A stretch of 64,000 bases of DNA from Thermococcus thermotolerans. GTDB taxonomy: Archaea; Methanobacteriota_B; Thermococci; Thermococcales; Thermococcaceae. Shown here in pieces: positions 53,743-63,595 of the stretch. How positions within the stretch are numbered: position 1 is the stretch's first letter; each line of letters starts with the position of its first letter. The position numbers were made by a program, and so were the translations under genes. The notes beneath the pieces were generated by a model. It was not told where the DNA came from. It worked only from the letters and a program-made list of their open reading frames with translations, and searched no databases. The DNA lies in the NCBI RefSeq assembly GCF_024707485.1, contig NZ_CP102602.1, positions 372,001 to 436,000 of the forward strand. The letters are read 5' to 3'.

Positions 53743-54189
53743 TCACTCCTCTGCCCTGAGCTTCAGCGATGTGTGCTCCTGCTTGAGCTCCTCCAGCTTT
53801 TCCAGAATCTTTTCACTGGTCTCTCTGAGCTGAAGTGCCAGCTCTTCGAGCTCCTTTATCTGCTCTTCCAGCGCCCTCTCGCGCTCCTCGATTTCTTCCA
53901 TTGCCATTGCGAGCTTCTCCTCCTCGCTCTTTCTGTAGACTTCGATGCTCAGTCCCTCGTAGTCCCATTTGATAGTCCCCTCCTCGATCCTGAATGGCAC
54001 GGTTATCCTGATGACGTCGCTCTTCTCAACGCCGAGCTCTTGGAGCTTCTCGAAGATTTTCTGGTTCAGCTCTCCCGCCGCTCTGATAACCTCTCTCGGA
54101 TCAACTTTCTTCCGCGTCAGTGCGAAGAGAACGCGTCTCACCTTGTGGGCGTATCCGGATGCACGGACAAAGCCGGTGCTCAGCCTCAT
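53743..54189 (-). CDS. DUF2258-like conserved archaeal protein with coiled coil
   Basis: 148 residues from the ATG at 54189 after GGTGGTGG; the longer frame to 54303 is not supported. MRLSTGFVRASGYAHKVRRVLFALTRKK is the DUF2258-type start, then a beta domain (VIRITVPFRIEEGTIKWDY) and an acidic/helical coiled coil (EEIEERERALEEQIKELEELA). DUF2258 proteins are conserved in archaea; their role is not established. Divergent from adk. Confidence 0.8.
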   Translation of the reverse strand: MRLSTGFVRASGYAHKVRRVLFALTRKKVDPREVIRAAGELNQKIFEKLQELGVEKSDVIRITVPFRIEEGTIKWDYEGLSIEVYRKSEEEKLAMAMEEIEERERALEEQIKELEELALQLRETSEKILEKLEELKQEHTSLKLRAEE

Positions 54190-54245
54190 GGCCACCACCA
54201 TAAGTGTTTTATCCTTTGGGAAATAAATAACTAACGGTGAGAAAA

Positions 54246-54920
54246 ATGAACATCCTGATATTTGGCCCTCCCGGAAGCGGCAAGTCCACCCACTCCAGGA
54301 CAATAACCGAGCGCTATGGCCTGACGTACGTCTCCTCCGGAGACATGATACGCGCTGAAATCGAACGTGGAAGCTCTCTCGGCAGGGAACTGGAGAGGTA
54401 CCTTGCGCGGGGGGACCTGATACCGGACACTGTTGTCAACACGCTGATAATCTCACGGCTGAGACGTGACCGGAAAAACTTCATCATAGACGGCTATCCG
54501 AGAACCGCGGAACAGGTTCTGGCCCTTGAGAACTACCTCTACGACCACGGTATGAGCATAGACGTCGCCATGGAGATATCCATCTCCAAGGAGGAGAGCG
54601 TTGAGAGAATCTCGGGGAGGAGAATCTGCTCCAGGTGCGGGGCGGTCTATCACCTCAGATACCATCTCCCAAAAGTTCCGGGAAAATGTGATGTATGTGG
54701 TGGGAAGATCGTACGGAGAAAAGATGACAGGCCAGAGATAGTTGGAAGGCGCTACGACCTTTACGTAAGGAACATGGAGCCGATAATCAAGTTCTATAAG
54801 AAACAGGGCGTGTATGTAAGAATAGACGGGCACGGCAGTATAAATGAGGTCTGGGAGAGGATAAGGCCCCTCCTGGACTACATCAGGAATCGAGAGTCCC
54901 TTTCCCGAGGAGGCTCATGA
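54246..54920 (+). CDS. adk: Adenylate kinase
   Basis: 224 residues. P-loop GPPGSGKST, the AMP-binding SSGDMIR and IIDGYPRTAEQ segments, and a zinc lid with CSRCGAVYH and CDVCGGKI, as in Thermococcales long-form Adk. It interconverts AMP, ADP and ATP. GGTGAGAAAA precedes the ATG at 54246. The 3' end overlaps the convergent hypothetical gene by 38 bases. Confidence 0.96.
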   Translation: MNILIFGPPGSGKSTHSRTITERYGLTYVSSGDMIRAEIERGSSLGRELERYLARGDLIPDTVVNTLIISRLRRDRKNFIIDGYPRTAEQVLALENYLYDHGMSIDVAMEISISKEESVERISGRRICSRCGAVYHLRYHLPKVPGKCDVCGGKIVRRKDDRPEIVGRRYDLYVRNMEPIIKFYKKQGVYVRIDGHGSINEVWERIRPLLDYIRNRESLSRGGS

Positions 54921-55641
54921 GCTCCCGAACTTCCTCACTCTGGGCGAGTTCCTCGGCTGCTTTCTCTATTTCAACCTTTCTTTTGAGAATCGAGGCCAGG
55001 GTTCTGTCTTCGGGGTCTATAATTTTAACCTCAAGCGGAAAGACCCTCCGGGTCAGTGTTTTGAGATACGTTCTCGCTTTGTGTCTGACCTTCTTCTCAA
55101 GATTGCCCTTTTCCTCCGGGGGGAGAAGGCGATCCATCTTCAGGACTATCGTTAGTACGTGGGGCTCTTCGAATGGCACAGTTACCGCGAGGGCTGAAAA
55201 CTCCACGTTCCACTCCCTCAGGGTTATTATAAGCCCTTTTCCAAGGCGTTCAAGGGTTCCCTTTATTTCCTCGGGCCCATTGACGATTAGCTTGGGAACT
55301 TTCCCTGAGTGAGTCTCCTCCGGCCCTTCGTCGACCACCTTGAAGCCAGAGATTGAAAACCTTACTCCGTAAACCTTACCGAGGGTCTCCGTAGCGTCCG
55401 ATGCCAGCTTTTCCAGAAGACCGTAGACAAAAGGATCGATGTCCATGGAGAGAAACCTCCGGAGCCCCCTAACCTTCAAAAGGAAGATCAGGTTCAGCAC
55501 CCTCTCTTCGGGCTGGACAAGAACTGTGAGCTCCTCCAACGATGCTCCAAAGGCCTCCACAGCCTCTTTAATCCTCCCTGCAAAGAGCTTATCGATAATC
55601 GGATAGTATTCCGGTGGATTGACGTTCAGCAATTTCAACAC
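54883..55641 (-). CDS. Conserved hypothetical protein
   Basis: 252 residues, mixed alpha/beta. It begins with MLKLLNVNPPEYYPIIDKLFAGR, has GLLEKLASDATETLGKVYGVRFSISGFKV and LTIVLKMDRLLPPEEKGNLEKKVRHKARTYLKTL, and ends in a charged helix. No signal or known motif is seen; the central RLLPPEEK and basic helix hint at nucleic-acid contact. The start codon (GTG/TTG) is uncertain. Convergent with adk. Confidence 0.55.
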   Translation of the reverse strand: MLKLLNVNPPEYYPIIDKLFAGRIKEAVEAFGASLEELTVLVQPEERVLNLIFLLKVRGLRRFLSMDIDPFVYGLLEKLASDATETLGKVYGVRFSISGFKVVDEGPEETHSGKVPKLIVNGPEEIKGTLERLGKGLIITLREWNVEFSALAVTVPFEEPHVLTIVLKMDRLLPPEEKGNLEKKVRHKARTYLKTLTRRVFPLEVKIIDPEDRTLASILKRKVEIEKAAEELAQSEEVRELMSLLGKGTLDS

Positions 55642-55706
55642 TCCATGATAGGATTATGGCGAAATCACTTTAAGGGTTTCCCATCAATTAATACCGGTGG
55701 TTCTTT

Positions 55707-55988
55707 ATGAGGGTCAAATTTTACGCGACGTTTAGGGAGCTCATGGGCACTAAGGAAGTTGAGGTTCACGGTGTAAAAACGGTTCGTGAGCTCATAGAAT
55801 ACCTGGCCGAACGCTACAGTCCGGAGATCAGAAAACAGCTCCTAGAAACTGAGCGTGTTGCAGAAGGGAAGCCCGTTGACGGCATGATACTGGTTAACGG
55901 ACACAACGTGCTCCACCTGAAAGGGCTTGATACCGAACTCAAAGAGGACGATGAGGTTCATATATTCCCCCCGGCCGGTGGTGGTTGA
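55707..55988 (+). CDS. moaD: MoaD/ThiS-family ubiquitin-like protein
   Basis: 93 residues, beta-grasp fold (VKFYATFRELMGTKEVEV, VHIFPPAGGG). The C-terminal Gly-Gly(-Gly) is the adenylation/thiocarboxylation site. It supplies sulfur for molybdopterin synthesis or acts as a SAMP-type modifier. Insert GKPVDGMILVNGHNVLHL is typical of archaeal forms. The next gene overlaps by one base (TGATG). Confidence 0.9.
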   Translation: MRVKFYATFRELMGTKEVEVHGVKTVRELIEYLAERYSPEIRKQLLETERVAEGKPVDGMILVNGHNVLHLKGLDTELKEDDEVHIFPPAGGG

Positions 55989-56269
55989 TGGCGGTCGCTG
56001 AGATATGCCTCTTTCCGCTCGGGACGGGGAGCCCAAGCGTCGGGGGATACATTGAGCCGGTTATTGAAGTTATCAGGAAGAGCGGGCTGAAGTACCGGAC
56101 CTGTCCGATGGGCACGGTCGTTGAGGGTTCGGTAGAGGAAATTCTTGAGCTGGTGAAAGCCTGTCACGAGGCTATCCTCAAAGCCGGGGCAGAGAGGGTC
56201 GTCATAAGCCTTAGAATAGACGATAGAACCGATAAGCCCCTGACTATTGAGGGCAAGATGAGGGTGTGA
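55988..56269 (+). CDS. MTH1187-family (DUF77) thiamine-binding-like protein
   Basis: 93 residues. AEICLFPLGTGSPSVGGYI, TCPMGTVVEGSVEEIL and ERVVISLRIDDRTDKPLT fit the MTH1187/YkoF-like family, which binds thiamine or related small molecules and assembles as dimers or tetramers. ATG at 55988 overlaps the moaD stop. Co-transcribed with moaD and a methyltransferase. Confidence 0.88.
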   Translation: MAVAEICLFPLGTGSPSVGGYIEPVIEVIRKSGLKYRTCPMGTVVEGSVEEILELVKACHEAILKAGAERVVISLRIDDRTDKPLTIEGKMRV

Positions 56270-56270
56270 T

Positions 56271-56942
56271 ATGGCGGAGTACTTCGACAGAATAGCTGGC
56301 AGATACGATGACTGGTACAGAACAAAAACCGGGACGTACGTTGACAGGATTGAGAAGTGGCTCGTCTTTTCCATGCTGCAGTCGAAATCAGGAAAGGCCC
56401 TCGATCTCGGCTGCGGGACGGGCAACTACACACTCGAACTGAAGAAGAGGGGCTTCGACGTGATCGGCCTGGATGCCAGTGAGGGTATGCTTGAGGTGGC
56501 CCGCTCCAAGGGACTGAACTGCATAAAAGGCGACGCCTACAGTCTCCCCTTTCCAGATGAGAGCTTTGACCTTGTTCTCAGCGTTACGATGTTCGAGTTC
56601 ATTTACGAGCCCGAGAGGGTTGTTGCTGAGATAAGCCGCGTCCTGAAACCGGGGGGCGAAGTTCTTATAGCGACTATGAACGGACGGAGCGCCTGGTTCG
56701 TCTTCAAGAGACTTAAGAGCGTGTTCGTGGAGACCGCTTACAGATACGCTCGCTTCTATACTCCGGGGGAGCTTGAAGACCTGCTCAGAGATGCTGGCTT
56801 TGCCGACGTCCGGAGCGGCGGGGTGATATTCTTCCCATCTTTCTGGCCGTTCCACGGCCTTGCCGAGAGCCTCGACAGAAAGCTCCACCGCCGTTGCAAG
56901 GACATTGCGGCTTTTATAGCGGTCAGGGGCGTGAAGCCTTGA
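56271..56942 (+). CDS. Class I SAM-dependent methyltransferase
   Basis: 223 residues. LDLGCGTGNYTLEL (motif I), VIGLDASEGMLEVA, GDAYSLPFPDESFDLVLS (motif IV) and RVLKPGGEVLIATM. A UbiE/Methyltransf_11-like enzyme; substrate unknown. One base separates it from the preceding gene. Overlaps the following TTG-started gene by four bases. Confidence 0.88.
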   Translation: MAEYFDRIAGRYDDWYRTKTGTYVDRIEKWLVFSMLQSKSGKALDLGCGTGNYTLELKKRGFDVIGLDASEGMLEVARSKGLNCIKGDAYSLPFPDESFDLVLSVTMFEFIYEPERVVAEISRVLKPGGEVLIATMNGRSAWFVFKRLKSVFVETAYRYARFYTPGELEDLLRDAGFADVRSGGVIFFPSFWPFHGLAESLDRKLHRRCKDIAAFIAVRGVKP

Positions 56943-57343
56943 GATGGATAAGGCTGATAACACGTGAGGAGGCTTGGAAGCGAGCCGAGCGGATAAAACG
57001 GGAATACGAGGCGATTTACGGCATCGAATTTGAACTTGAGGCTGCATTTATACCCCTCGCCAGCGTCGTGCCCACCCAGGCGGCGCTGAGCGAGGTCAAA
57101 CTTCTGGTCGTTCTTCAGGAGATAAAGCACGGCTACAACGCCCCAGTTATAGTCATACCACACGGGAGCAGATACTACCTCATAGACGGCCACCACAGGG
57201 CTTTTGCCCTGAAGAAGCTGGGCTTTGGCGAGGTTGAGGCAATCATAATCAAGCCAAAGGGGGAATTCGTGCCCGGCGTTGCCAAGACGGCAGAAAAGGA
57301 GAGGTTAAAAAGGCTCGAAGACGTGAAAATAGTGAGGGATTAA
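56939..57343 (+). CDS. ParB/Srx-like (SerK-type) small protein
   Basis: 134 residues from the TTG at 56939, whose TTGA overlaps the methyltransferase stop. A longer frame to 56894 lacks support. LVVLQEIKHGYNAPVIVIPHGSRYYLIDGHHRAFALKKLG carries the DGHHR motif of the ParB/sulfiredoxin fold. Archaeal ADP-dependent serine kinase SerK shares this fold but is longer, so this is a related ParB-like protein rather than a certain SerK. The 3' end overlaps convergent aglB by four bases. Confidence 0.75.
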   Translation: MRWIRLITREEAWKRAERIKREYEAIYGIEFELEAAFIPLASVVPTQAALSEVKLLVVLQEIKHGYNAPVIVIPHGSRYYLIDGHHRAFALKKLGFGEVEAIIIKPKGEFVPGVAKTAEKERLKRLEDVKIVRD

Positions 57344-60204
57344 CCCTCCCAGACCACGTACTCCTTCTTTGTTATGAAGACGGGTTCTACCCTCTTTCTG
57401 ACGATGACGACCTTGTCCTCACCGTACTTCTGGTAGAGCTTCTGGATGTATGCATCGAAGACTCCGTCGGGCATCGAAGCCTGAACGGTTATCTCATTGT
57501 CTCCCGGGACGACGCTTATGCCGCTCTTGACAAGTACGTAGGTTATAATGTCCTGGTGGGGTTCGAGGTAGAACTTATCCTGATAGATGTCCTTTCCGTT
57601 GGGCGCGATGTAGTAGACGACGCTTGCCCTGAGGTAGAGGTCAACCGTGCGCTCCTCCCTGAAGGCGGCGGTGAGCTTAAGTTTCCCGCTTTCTCCCTCC
57701 TTGAGGACGTAGCTGGGGTCGACGTTCTTGCCGTTTACATAGACGGGCCCATCGAGAACCCCAACCGGGCCGTCCTGAACGAGGATGAAGCGGTACTTGG
57801 TGGCGTTGGGTATGGTCAGGCTGACCTCGATGGGAGTCTCGTTGAGGTGGTTCATGTTGATGCCCTCAGCCAGGATTTCCCTCTTCACCAGCACGCTACC
57901 GTTGTAGGCCTCGAAGATGAGGGTTGCATCCTTGACGTCCCTTCCAAAGGCCGATATCCAGAGTCTCAACTTCTGTTCTCCCAGCGGGAGTTTTCCACCG
58001 CCGAGTGTGCTGTAGAAGGCTTTCCACGTTCCGTTCTCGAACTTGTCGATCCTGTAAACTGCGAAGGGTCTGAACTCGTAGGTCGAAACTCCGCCGTCCC
58101 TGTGAACCGGTTTGAAGTTGGCAAAGAGCATCTGGGCGTCCCACGGTTCGAAGGAGAACGGTATCTGGAACGCCAGCCTCACGAAGTTGCTGAAGGCTAT
58201 CTTCCGGTACGCCAGAAGCCCGTAGCCCTGGAAAACATAGAGGACGTAGGGTATATCGCCCCTGCCCTGTATGACCTGTCCCTTGGTGAGGTCTATCGTC
58301 AGCACCGGCTGGTAGGCGTACTTCCCTGTGTTTATGTATACAACGGTCTTTCCGCTCTCGTTGGCGTACTGGATGTACTGGGCAGGTATGACCTGGAACA
58401 TCGGATTGCTCTTGTACTCGCCGTATGTTATCGCACCACCGAGGTAGCTTATGGCGTTGAACTTGTAGATGTCCTGCTGCCAGACTATCATGTAATTCAG
58501 CTCCCAGGCCTCAAAGTCCTGCTCGCTCTCGTTTCCGTAGTGGGAGAAGAAGTCCGCCACAATGTAACGCCTGTCGTAGGCGTGACCTCCATCCGTTGCC
58601 GAGCGTCTGTGGCTGAGCAGGCTGGACTCAATCCAGTAGCCGTAGTCCCACCAGCTGGTCGCGCTGTCGAGCGGGTTGCTGTTCTCCTTGAGCCAGTTGA
58701 GGGAGTTGACCCACTCCGCCGGAACGGAGCCCTGGGATTTAGCATAATTGGTGGCAACGCTTTCCATGTACTGGGCACCTATAATAGGCAGAGGCAGGAA
58801 GAGGAGTATCAGAAGGACAGCGTAGAGTGCCTTCGTTGTTACACTCTCCTTCATGTTCTCCACAAAAAGGAAGGCCTCACCAACCGCAACACCCGCCAGC
58901 AGGAGTATCGCTCCAGAGGCTTGGAACACGAAACGAACCGCCAGAAGGAGCAGATAGAGTGAGCCGATGTAGTACGTAACTAGGAATACCTCCTTGTGAC
59001 CGGTGAGGTCGTTTTTAACAAGCTTCCTAACGAACCTTGCGGCGACTATAAGGAACCCAACAGCGGAGAGGATGAAGATTATGGCGTCCTTCGTTTTGAC
59101 GCTGTAGTATGTAGTTATTGTGTTCCAGTCTGTCTTCGCAAGCTCTGCCACCGTCTGGTAGAGGGGATTTGACTGTGTGGCTGCCCCCAGGAACTTGAAC
59201 AGGTCTTTTCCAAAATATCCGTAAAATGCTAGGGCGGCAAAGATGGCTATACCTGCTACAACTCCAAATCTGTGCTTCTTGTCCGAGTACTTTAAGCCAG
59301 CTCTTTCTCCGTAGAGCATTATCGCAGTGAGAGCACTGAGTGCAATGAACCCCTCTAGGGCAAATATCAGAAACCATCTTATTCCCACGAAGCCTGTGTA
59401 GGATAGTGCCATACCGGTGAGTAGTGAAAGACCATAAAGCGGGAAGAAGTCTCTGACAAAAAGCCTTAGGGCATCCACCATTCCAAATATGAACAATACC
59501 ACTACAGTGATGCCCGCGAAGAGGAGCAGTATGCTGACACCGAACGTGCTTCCGGTCCATGCTGCCATGTAGAGGACACTGGTAAGCAGAAACGTTGCCC
59601 CGGAGAGAATCTTCTTCAGGTTCCATTCCCTCTCATCAAGATACACCATGAGGAGGAACACGGCGTAGATGAAGAACATCATGAATGGTCCTTCACCACG
59701 GTTGTTGCCGGAGTATGTCTTGCTGAAGTTGGCGTAGGAAAACATCATGAACGCTGCCGCCCAGAGGCCGGCCCAGTTGGAATGGAGCTTCTTTCCGAGG
59801 AGATAGACTCCTATGATCGTCATTGCCCCCACGAACGGCGGCCAGAGTTTGAACGCCCCCAGCTGGTCGTAGCCGAATACCGAGACAATTTTGTAGAATA
59901 CAGCCTGAATGGTGTAAAGGCCGAGGTAGCCACTTGCTTTTATCCCCGTGGGGGGGTCAGCGTAGGCAAAGTACTTAGGAATCCACTCGCTGATGGCTAT
60001 CCTGTACATCTCGTAGTGGAAGAAGGTATCCGGGTCGAGGAAGGTCTTGTAGTTTGAGGTGACGTTCCTTATCCTGAAGCCGGCGTAGGCCAGTATGAGG
60101 ACTATCAGGGGGAGGCCATAGGCCTTGAACTTCCGATAGTACTCGGGAAGGGAAGTTTTCTCCCCCTTCTTCTTTCGTTTCTCCTTAACTTTCGTTTTCA
60201 CCAT
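57340..60204 (-). CDS. aglB: Oligosaccharyltransferase AglB (STT3)
   Basis: 954 residues. About 13 membrane helices (residues about 20-480) with the catalytic LDPDTFFHYE loop near the N-terminus. WWDYGYW near residue 520 is the acceptor-binding site. A large extracellular beta-rich domain follows. It transfers lipid-linked glycans to Asn-X-Ser/Thr sequons, consistent with the many sequons in this window's surface proteins. GAGGTGGT precedes the ATG at 60204. It is directly downstream of glmS, which supplies amino sugar. Confidence 0.95.
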   Translation of the reverse strand: MVKTKVKEKRKKKGEKTSLPEYYRKFKAYGLPLIVLILAYAGFRIRNVTSNYKTFLDPDTFFHYEMYRIAISEWIPKYFAYADPPTGIKASGYLGLYTIQAVFYKIVSVFGYDQLGAFKLWPPFVGAMTIIGVYLLGKKLHSNWAGLWAAAFMMFSYANFSKTYSGNNRGEGPFMMFFIYAVFLLMVYLDEREWNLKKILSGATFLLTSVLYMAAWTGSTFGVSILLLFAGITVVVLFIFGMVDALRLFVRDFFPLYGLSLLTGMALSYTGFVGIRWFLIFALEGFIALSALTAIMLYGERAGLKYSDKKHRFGVVAGIAIFAALAFYGYFGKDLFKFLGAATQSNPLYQTVAELAKTDWNTITTYYSVKTKDAIIFILSAVGFLIVAARFVRKLVKNDLTGHKEVFLVTYYIGSLYLLLLAVRFVFQASGAILLLAGVAVGEAFLFVENMKESVTTKALYAVLLILLFLPLPIIGAQYMESVATNYAKSQGSVPAEWVNSLNWLKENSNPLDSATSWWDYGYWIESSLLSHRRSATDGGHAYDRRYIVADFFSHYGNESEQDFEAWELNYMIVWQQDIYKFNAISYLGGAITYGEYKSNPMFQVIPAQYIQYANESGKTVVYINTGKYAYQPVLTIDLTKGQVIQGRGDIPYVLYVFQGYGLLAYRKIAFSNFVRLAFQIPFSFEPWDAQMLFANFKPVHRDGGVSTYEFRPFAVYRIDKFENGTWKAFYSTLGGGKLPLGEQKLRLWISAFGRDVKDATLIFEAYNGSVLVKREILAEGINMNHLNETPIEVSLTIPNATKYRFILVQDGPVGVLDGPVYVNGKNVDPSYVLKEGESGKLKLTAAFREERTVDLYLRASVVYYIAPNGKDIYQDKFYLEPHQDIITYVLVKSGISVVPGDNEITVQASMPDGVFDAYIQKLYQKYGEDKVVIVRKRVEPVFITKKEYVVWEG

Positions 60205-60214
60205 CCAAACCACC

Positions 60215-62023
60215 TCATTCAACGGTGACAGACTTGGCCAGGTTTCTCGGCTTGTCGGGGTCGTTGCCCCTCAGGACGGCCAGATGATAGGCCAGGAGCT
60301 GGAGTGGAACAGCGTAGACTATCGGCGTAAGGAGCTCGTCCATTTCAGGCATCTTGACAAAAACGTCAGAGACCTTTCTCAGGTCGTCCCTGTTTCCGAT
60401 GCTTATTATATACGCCCCCCTCGCCTTGGATTCCTCGATGTTCGAGACCACTTTGTCAAAGGTCTTTCCGCCGGGCGCTATCGCCACAACCGGAACGCCG
60501 TCCTCAAGGAGTGCCAGGGGACCGTGCTTCAGCTCGCCGGCGCTCAGACCCTCCGCGTGGATGTAGCTTATCTCCTTGAGCTTGAGCGCGCCCTCAAGGG
60601 CCGTTGGAACGCTTATGCCCCTGCCGATGTAGAAGAAGTCCCTCTTTTCTTTGAGCCCCTCGGCCAGCTCTCTCAGCGATCCATCGTGTTTGAGAACCCT
60701 CTCAACAAGTTCCGGGACGGTGTTGAGTTCCCTCCCCAGCCTTTCGAGGTACTCATCCTCAGCGGTTCCAAGGACTCTCGCCAGTTCGATGGCGAGCATC
60801 GTAAGAACCGTCAGCTGGGTAGTGTAGGTTTTGGTGGCAGCGACGCCTATCTCGGGCCCGGCGTGGGTGTAGAGCGTCAAATCCGCTATTCTGGTAGCCA
60901 TGCTCCCGACAACGTTGACTATCGCGAGAACCTTTGCGCACTTCCTTTTGGCCAGCTTCATGGCCGCGAGGGTATCCGCCGTTTCCCCGCTCTGGGTTAT
61001 GGCTATGACAAGGGTGTTCTCGTCTATAATGCCGTCAAGCTCGTAGCGGAACTCGCTGGCATCCTCAACGATTGGAACCTTCCTTGCTAGCCTCTGGAAG
61101 AGGTACTTGGCAACTAAGCCAGCATGATACGAAGTGCCCATGGCCACTATGAATATTTTCTCGTATCTGGCCACCTCCTCCGCCACCGAGCGGATTATCC
61201 CGGCGTTTCCGTGGATGGCGTCCTTTATGGCCATTGGCTGCTCGTATATCTCCTTGAGCATGAAGTGAGGATAGCCCGCTTTTTCTGCCATTTCAAGGCT
61301 CCACCCTATCTCCTGGATCGATTTTTCAACGATTTTCCCGCTATCGAGGTTCTTAACCACCCAGAAGTCTTTTCCGATGATAGCGTACTCCCTGTCGTCC
61401 AGAAAAACAACCCTGTTCGTGTACTCAAGGAAGGCCGGAACGTCGCTCGCGGCGAAGTTTTCTCCCTCACCTATTCCAAGGACTAAGGGACTCTCGTTCC
61501 TCACGAAGTACAGCCTGTCTGGCTCTTCGGTGTATATTATGCCGAGCGCGAAGGAACCCCTGAGCCTGAGAAGGGCCCGTCTCATGGCCTCCTCAAAGCT
61601 CCCTCCAGATTTGAGCTCCTCCTCTATGAGATGGGCTATGACCTCAGTATCTGTGTCGCTGTCAAAACGGTGGCCACGTTTAAGAAGCTCCTCACGGAGC
61701 TCGCGGTAGTTCTCGATTATGCCGTTGTGGACGAGGGCGATCTTGCCGGTGCAGTCAGTCTGGGGATGGGCGTTAATGTCATTTGGAATCCCGTGTGTGG
61801 CCCAACGGGTATGTCCAATTCCCCTTTTGCCGGGCATTTCTAGAAAGCCGAGTTCTTTAGAGAGTTCGTCTATCCTCCCGGCTCCCTTCTTTATGTAAAG
61901 CCTCCCATCCTCTTCCGTAACTATTCCGGCAGAGTCGTATCCCCTGTATTCGAGCCTTTTTAGGCCCTTGACAATAATCCGGGAGGCTCTGCCGTCTCCG
62001 ATATAGCCGATTATACCGCACAT
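60215..62023 (-). CDS. glmS: Glucosamine-6-phosphate synthase (isomerizing)
   Basis: 602 residues. The Ntn-type glutaminase begins [11 protein letters not shown] with catalytic Cys2. The two SIS isomerase domains carry [15 protein letters not shown] and [15 protein letters not shown], and the C-terminus ends [12 protein letters not shown]. It makes glucosamine-6-phosphate from fructose-6-phosphate and glutamine, the first step to UDP-GlcNAc for glycan synthesis. Stop codon lies 10 bases before aglB. Confidence 0.97.
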   Translation of the reverse strand: MCGIIGYIGDGRASRIIVKGLKRLEYRGYDSAGIVTEEDGRLYIKKGAGRIDELSKELGFLEMPGKRGIGHTRWATHGIPNDINAHPQTDCTGKIALVHNGIIENYRELREELLKRGHRFDSDTDTEVIAHLIEEELKSGGSFEEAMRRALLRLRGSFALGIIYTEEPDRLYFVRNESPLVLGIGEGENFAASDVPAFLEYTNRVVFLDDREYAIIGKDFWVVKNLDSGKIVEKSIQEIGWSLEMAEKAGYPHFMLKEIYEQPMAIKDAIHGNAGIIRSVAEEVARYEKIFIVAMGTSYHAGLVAKYLFQRLARKVPIVEDASEFRYELDGIIDENTLVIAITQSGETADTLAAMKLAKRKCAKVLAIVNVVGSMATRIADLTLYTHAGPEIGVAATKTYTTQLTVLTMLAIELARVLGTAEDEYLERLGRELNTVPELVERVLKHDGSLRELAEGLKEKRDFFYIGRGISVPTALEGALKLKEISYIHAEGLSAGELKHGPLALLEDGVPVVAIAPGGKTFDKVVSNIEESKARGAYIISIGNRDDLRKVSDVFVKMPEMDELLTPIVYAVPLQLLAYHLAVLRGNDPDKPRNLAKSVTVE

Positions 62024-62152
62024 TACCTTCCACCCGCCTCTCTTACTCTTTCCCTAAATAAATGCCGGAAGTTAAAAGCGTTTCTCAACTGCGCTCTCTC
62101 GGTGCCCATTGATATACCATTTGGTTCAGCCTTCGATTGGTGGAAAAACCTT

Positions 62153-62168
62153 TATACCTAAGGGTATA
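62153..62168. promoter_or_regulatory. 16-base palindrome over a promoter
   Basis: TATACC-TAAG-GGTATA: two perfect six-base arms, overlapping the TTTATACC TATA-like element 20-35 bases upstream of the ATG at 62187. A repressor bound here would block TBP. The regulator is unknown. Confidence 0.5.
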
Positions 62169-62186
62169 CGGAATGTGGGTGGGGTA

Positions 62187-62390
62187 ATGGACAGGAAGCT
62201 CGACGAGTTCCTGAGACCCGCGTCCCAGCGGGCTGCTGCGAGGGATGAGCAGGCAGGGGCGCGTAAAAAGAAGAAACGGCTAAAATCAACCAGTCTTGAC
62301 TCTTTTCTGCCCGACGAACACCTGGACTATTTCAAAAGGCTCCGTATCGGTTCAAAAAAGATACGGAACGCTAGAATCGAGGAACTATAG
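62187..62390 (+). CDS. Small basic protein with two PIP-like motifs (hypothetical)
   Basis: 67 residues from the ATG at 62187 after GTGGGGTA; the upstream frame to 62109 runs through the promoter palindrome. Two segments, RKLDEFL near the N-terminus and TSLDSFL in the middle, share the L-x-x-F-L pattern of PCNA-interacting peptides without the leading Gln. A central KKKK tract is probably basic and disordered. It could be a PCNA-binding small protein, but the motif is weak. The 3' end overlaps the convergent gene by six bases. Confidence 0.55.
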   Translation: MDRKLDEFLRPASQRAAARDEQAGARKKKKRLKSTSLDSFLPDEHLDYFKRLRIGSKKIRNARIEEL

Positions 62391-63536
62391 CCCCTCCGCT
62401 ATTATCGCCAGCTTCCCGAACTGGAAAACGAAGGCCCTTCTATCGCCCTTCAAGTTCGCCTCTATCCTTTTCCTGACCTTCCAGTACTCTCCTTCGGGCA
62501 CGCTTATCCTGAGGGTTGCCCTGCCGAAGCCCTCCTTCCTGAGAAAGTCGTTTATCCTGACCGGATGGAAGGGCACGATGCCCACAACGGCGTAGGTTCT
62601 CTTGAGGTAGGGGCTTCTGACTTCCTCGTTGCCCGTCGCCAGAACGCGCCTCTTCTCGCGGAGGAGCATCCTTGCGTCCGCATCCAATACATGGAACAGC
62701 TCGTTTATCAAACCGGCATAATCAACGCTCTGGGGGATCTCATAGAGATACTCGCCCGGCTTTTCAGTCCATTCGACTATGTTCTCCAGATCAGGATCGC
62801 TCTCAAGCCTCGCTCCAGCGGGCAGGATGACGGCGCTCCTCTCGGCTTTTGCCAGGGGTTCTGTGTAGAATGTCAGTCTGTTGAGTGCCCCAAAGAGGTC
62901 TATATACTCGAACTCCCCCCTCCAGGGAACCCTCTCCCGCCTCATCTGGGGAGGCAGGTCAAAGATGAAGGCGTCCGTTTTGGATTTGTAAGTCCTGTAC
63001 ACCTCAAGAGGGCTCGGCAGGAGGTCTTCCAGTCTTCTCTCGGGCATCTCAGGTGGTCTCGCCGGGTCCGAGAATATTACCTCGGCATTAACCTTCTCAA
63101 CAGTATCTTTGCTGAGCGAATCGGCGTTTATGAACTCGATGTTGTGAACCCCATAGCGCTCGGCGTTCCTCCGAGCGAACTCCACCTTTAGGGGGTCGAT
63201 ATCGATTCCATAGGCCTTCTCAACCTTCATCGCGTAGAAGATCAGCTGAATTCCGATCCCGCAGGAGACGTCGGCTATGCTTTTGACACCAAACTCCCTC
63301 AGACGTTCGGCACGGTATTTTGCCACCGCTTCATGGGTGGCGTAACGCAGGCCTTCCAGGTCCATCCAGAGATCGTCCCGGGAGAACTTGTCCCTTGCCC
63401 TTATTCTGGCCCTCGCTATCTCGGCTATGAGCTCCCAGTTCTCACCGAGCTTGGCGCGAAGCTTCCTCTCGTCTAAACCGCGTCTTATCATGTCCACGGC
63501 TTCTCTGATTTTTTCCTCAGTGATCCCGCTGAGCAT
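62385..63536 (-). CDS. SAM-dependent methyltransferase, THUMP-like type
   Basis: 383 residues. N-terminal helical part, then [29 protein letters not shown] (motif I), [10 protein letters not shown] and [15 protein letters not shown] (an S-D-P-A-R-P motif IV). A C-terminal domain of about 100 residues ([24 protein letters not shown]) resembles a THUMP-like RNA-binding module. Probably an RNA methyltransferase; substrate unknown. Confidence 0.82.
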   Translation of the reverse strand: MLSGITEEKIREAVDMIRRGLDERKLRAKLGENWELIAEIARARIRARDKFSRDDLWMDLEGLRYATHEAVAKYRAERLREFGVKSIADVSCGIGIQLIFYAMKVEKAYGIDIDPLKVEFARRNAERYGVHNIEFINADSLSKDTVEKVNAEVIFSDPARPPEMPERRLEDLLPSPLEVYRTYKSKTDAFIFDLPPQMRRERVPWRGEFEYIDLFGALNRLTFYTEPLAKAERSAVILPAGARLESDPDLENIVEWTEKPGEYLYEIPQSVDYAGLINELFHVLDADARMLLREKRRVLATGNEEVRSPYLKRTYAVVGIVPFHPVRINDFLRKEGFGRATLRISVPEGEYWKVRKRIEANLKGDRRAFVFQFGKLAIIAEGL

Positions 63537-63595
63537 GTTTCCGCCTAGGGGGAGAGGCTTAAAAACGTTGCCGCGCTAATCTATCCGGTGGTAAA

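Noticed and set aside
57556-58962. 468-codon frame antisense to aglB
   Set aside because: Long antisense frames are common opposite GC-rich coding sequence. The composition is not protein-like and the minus strand encodes the clearly recognised AglB.
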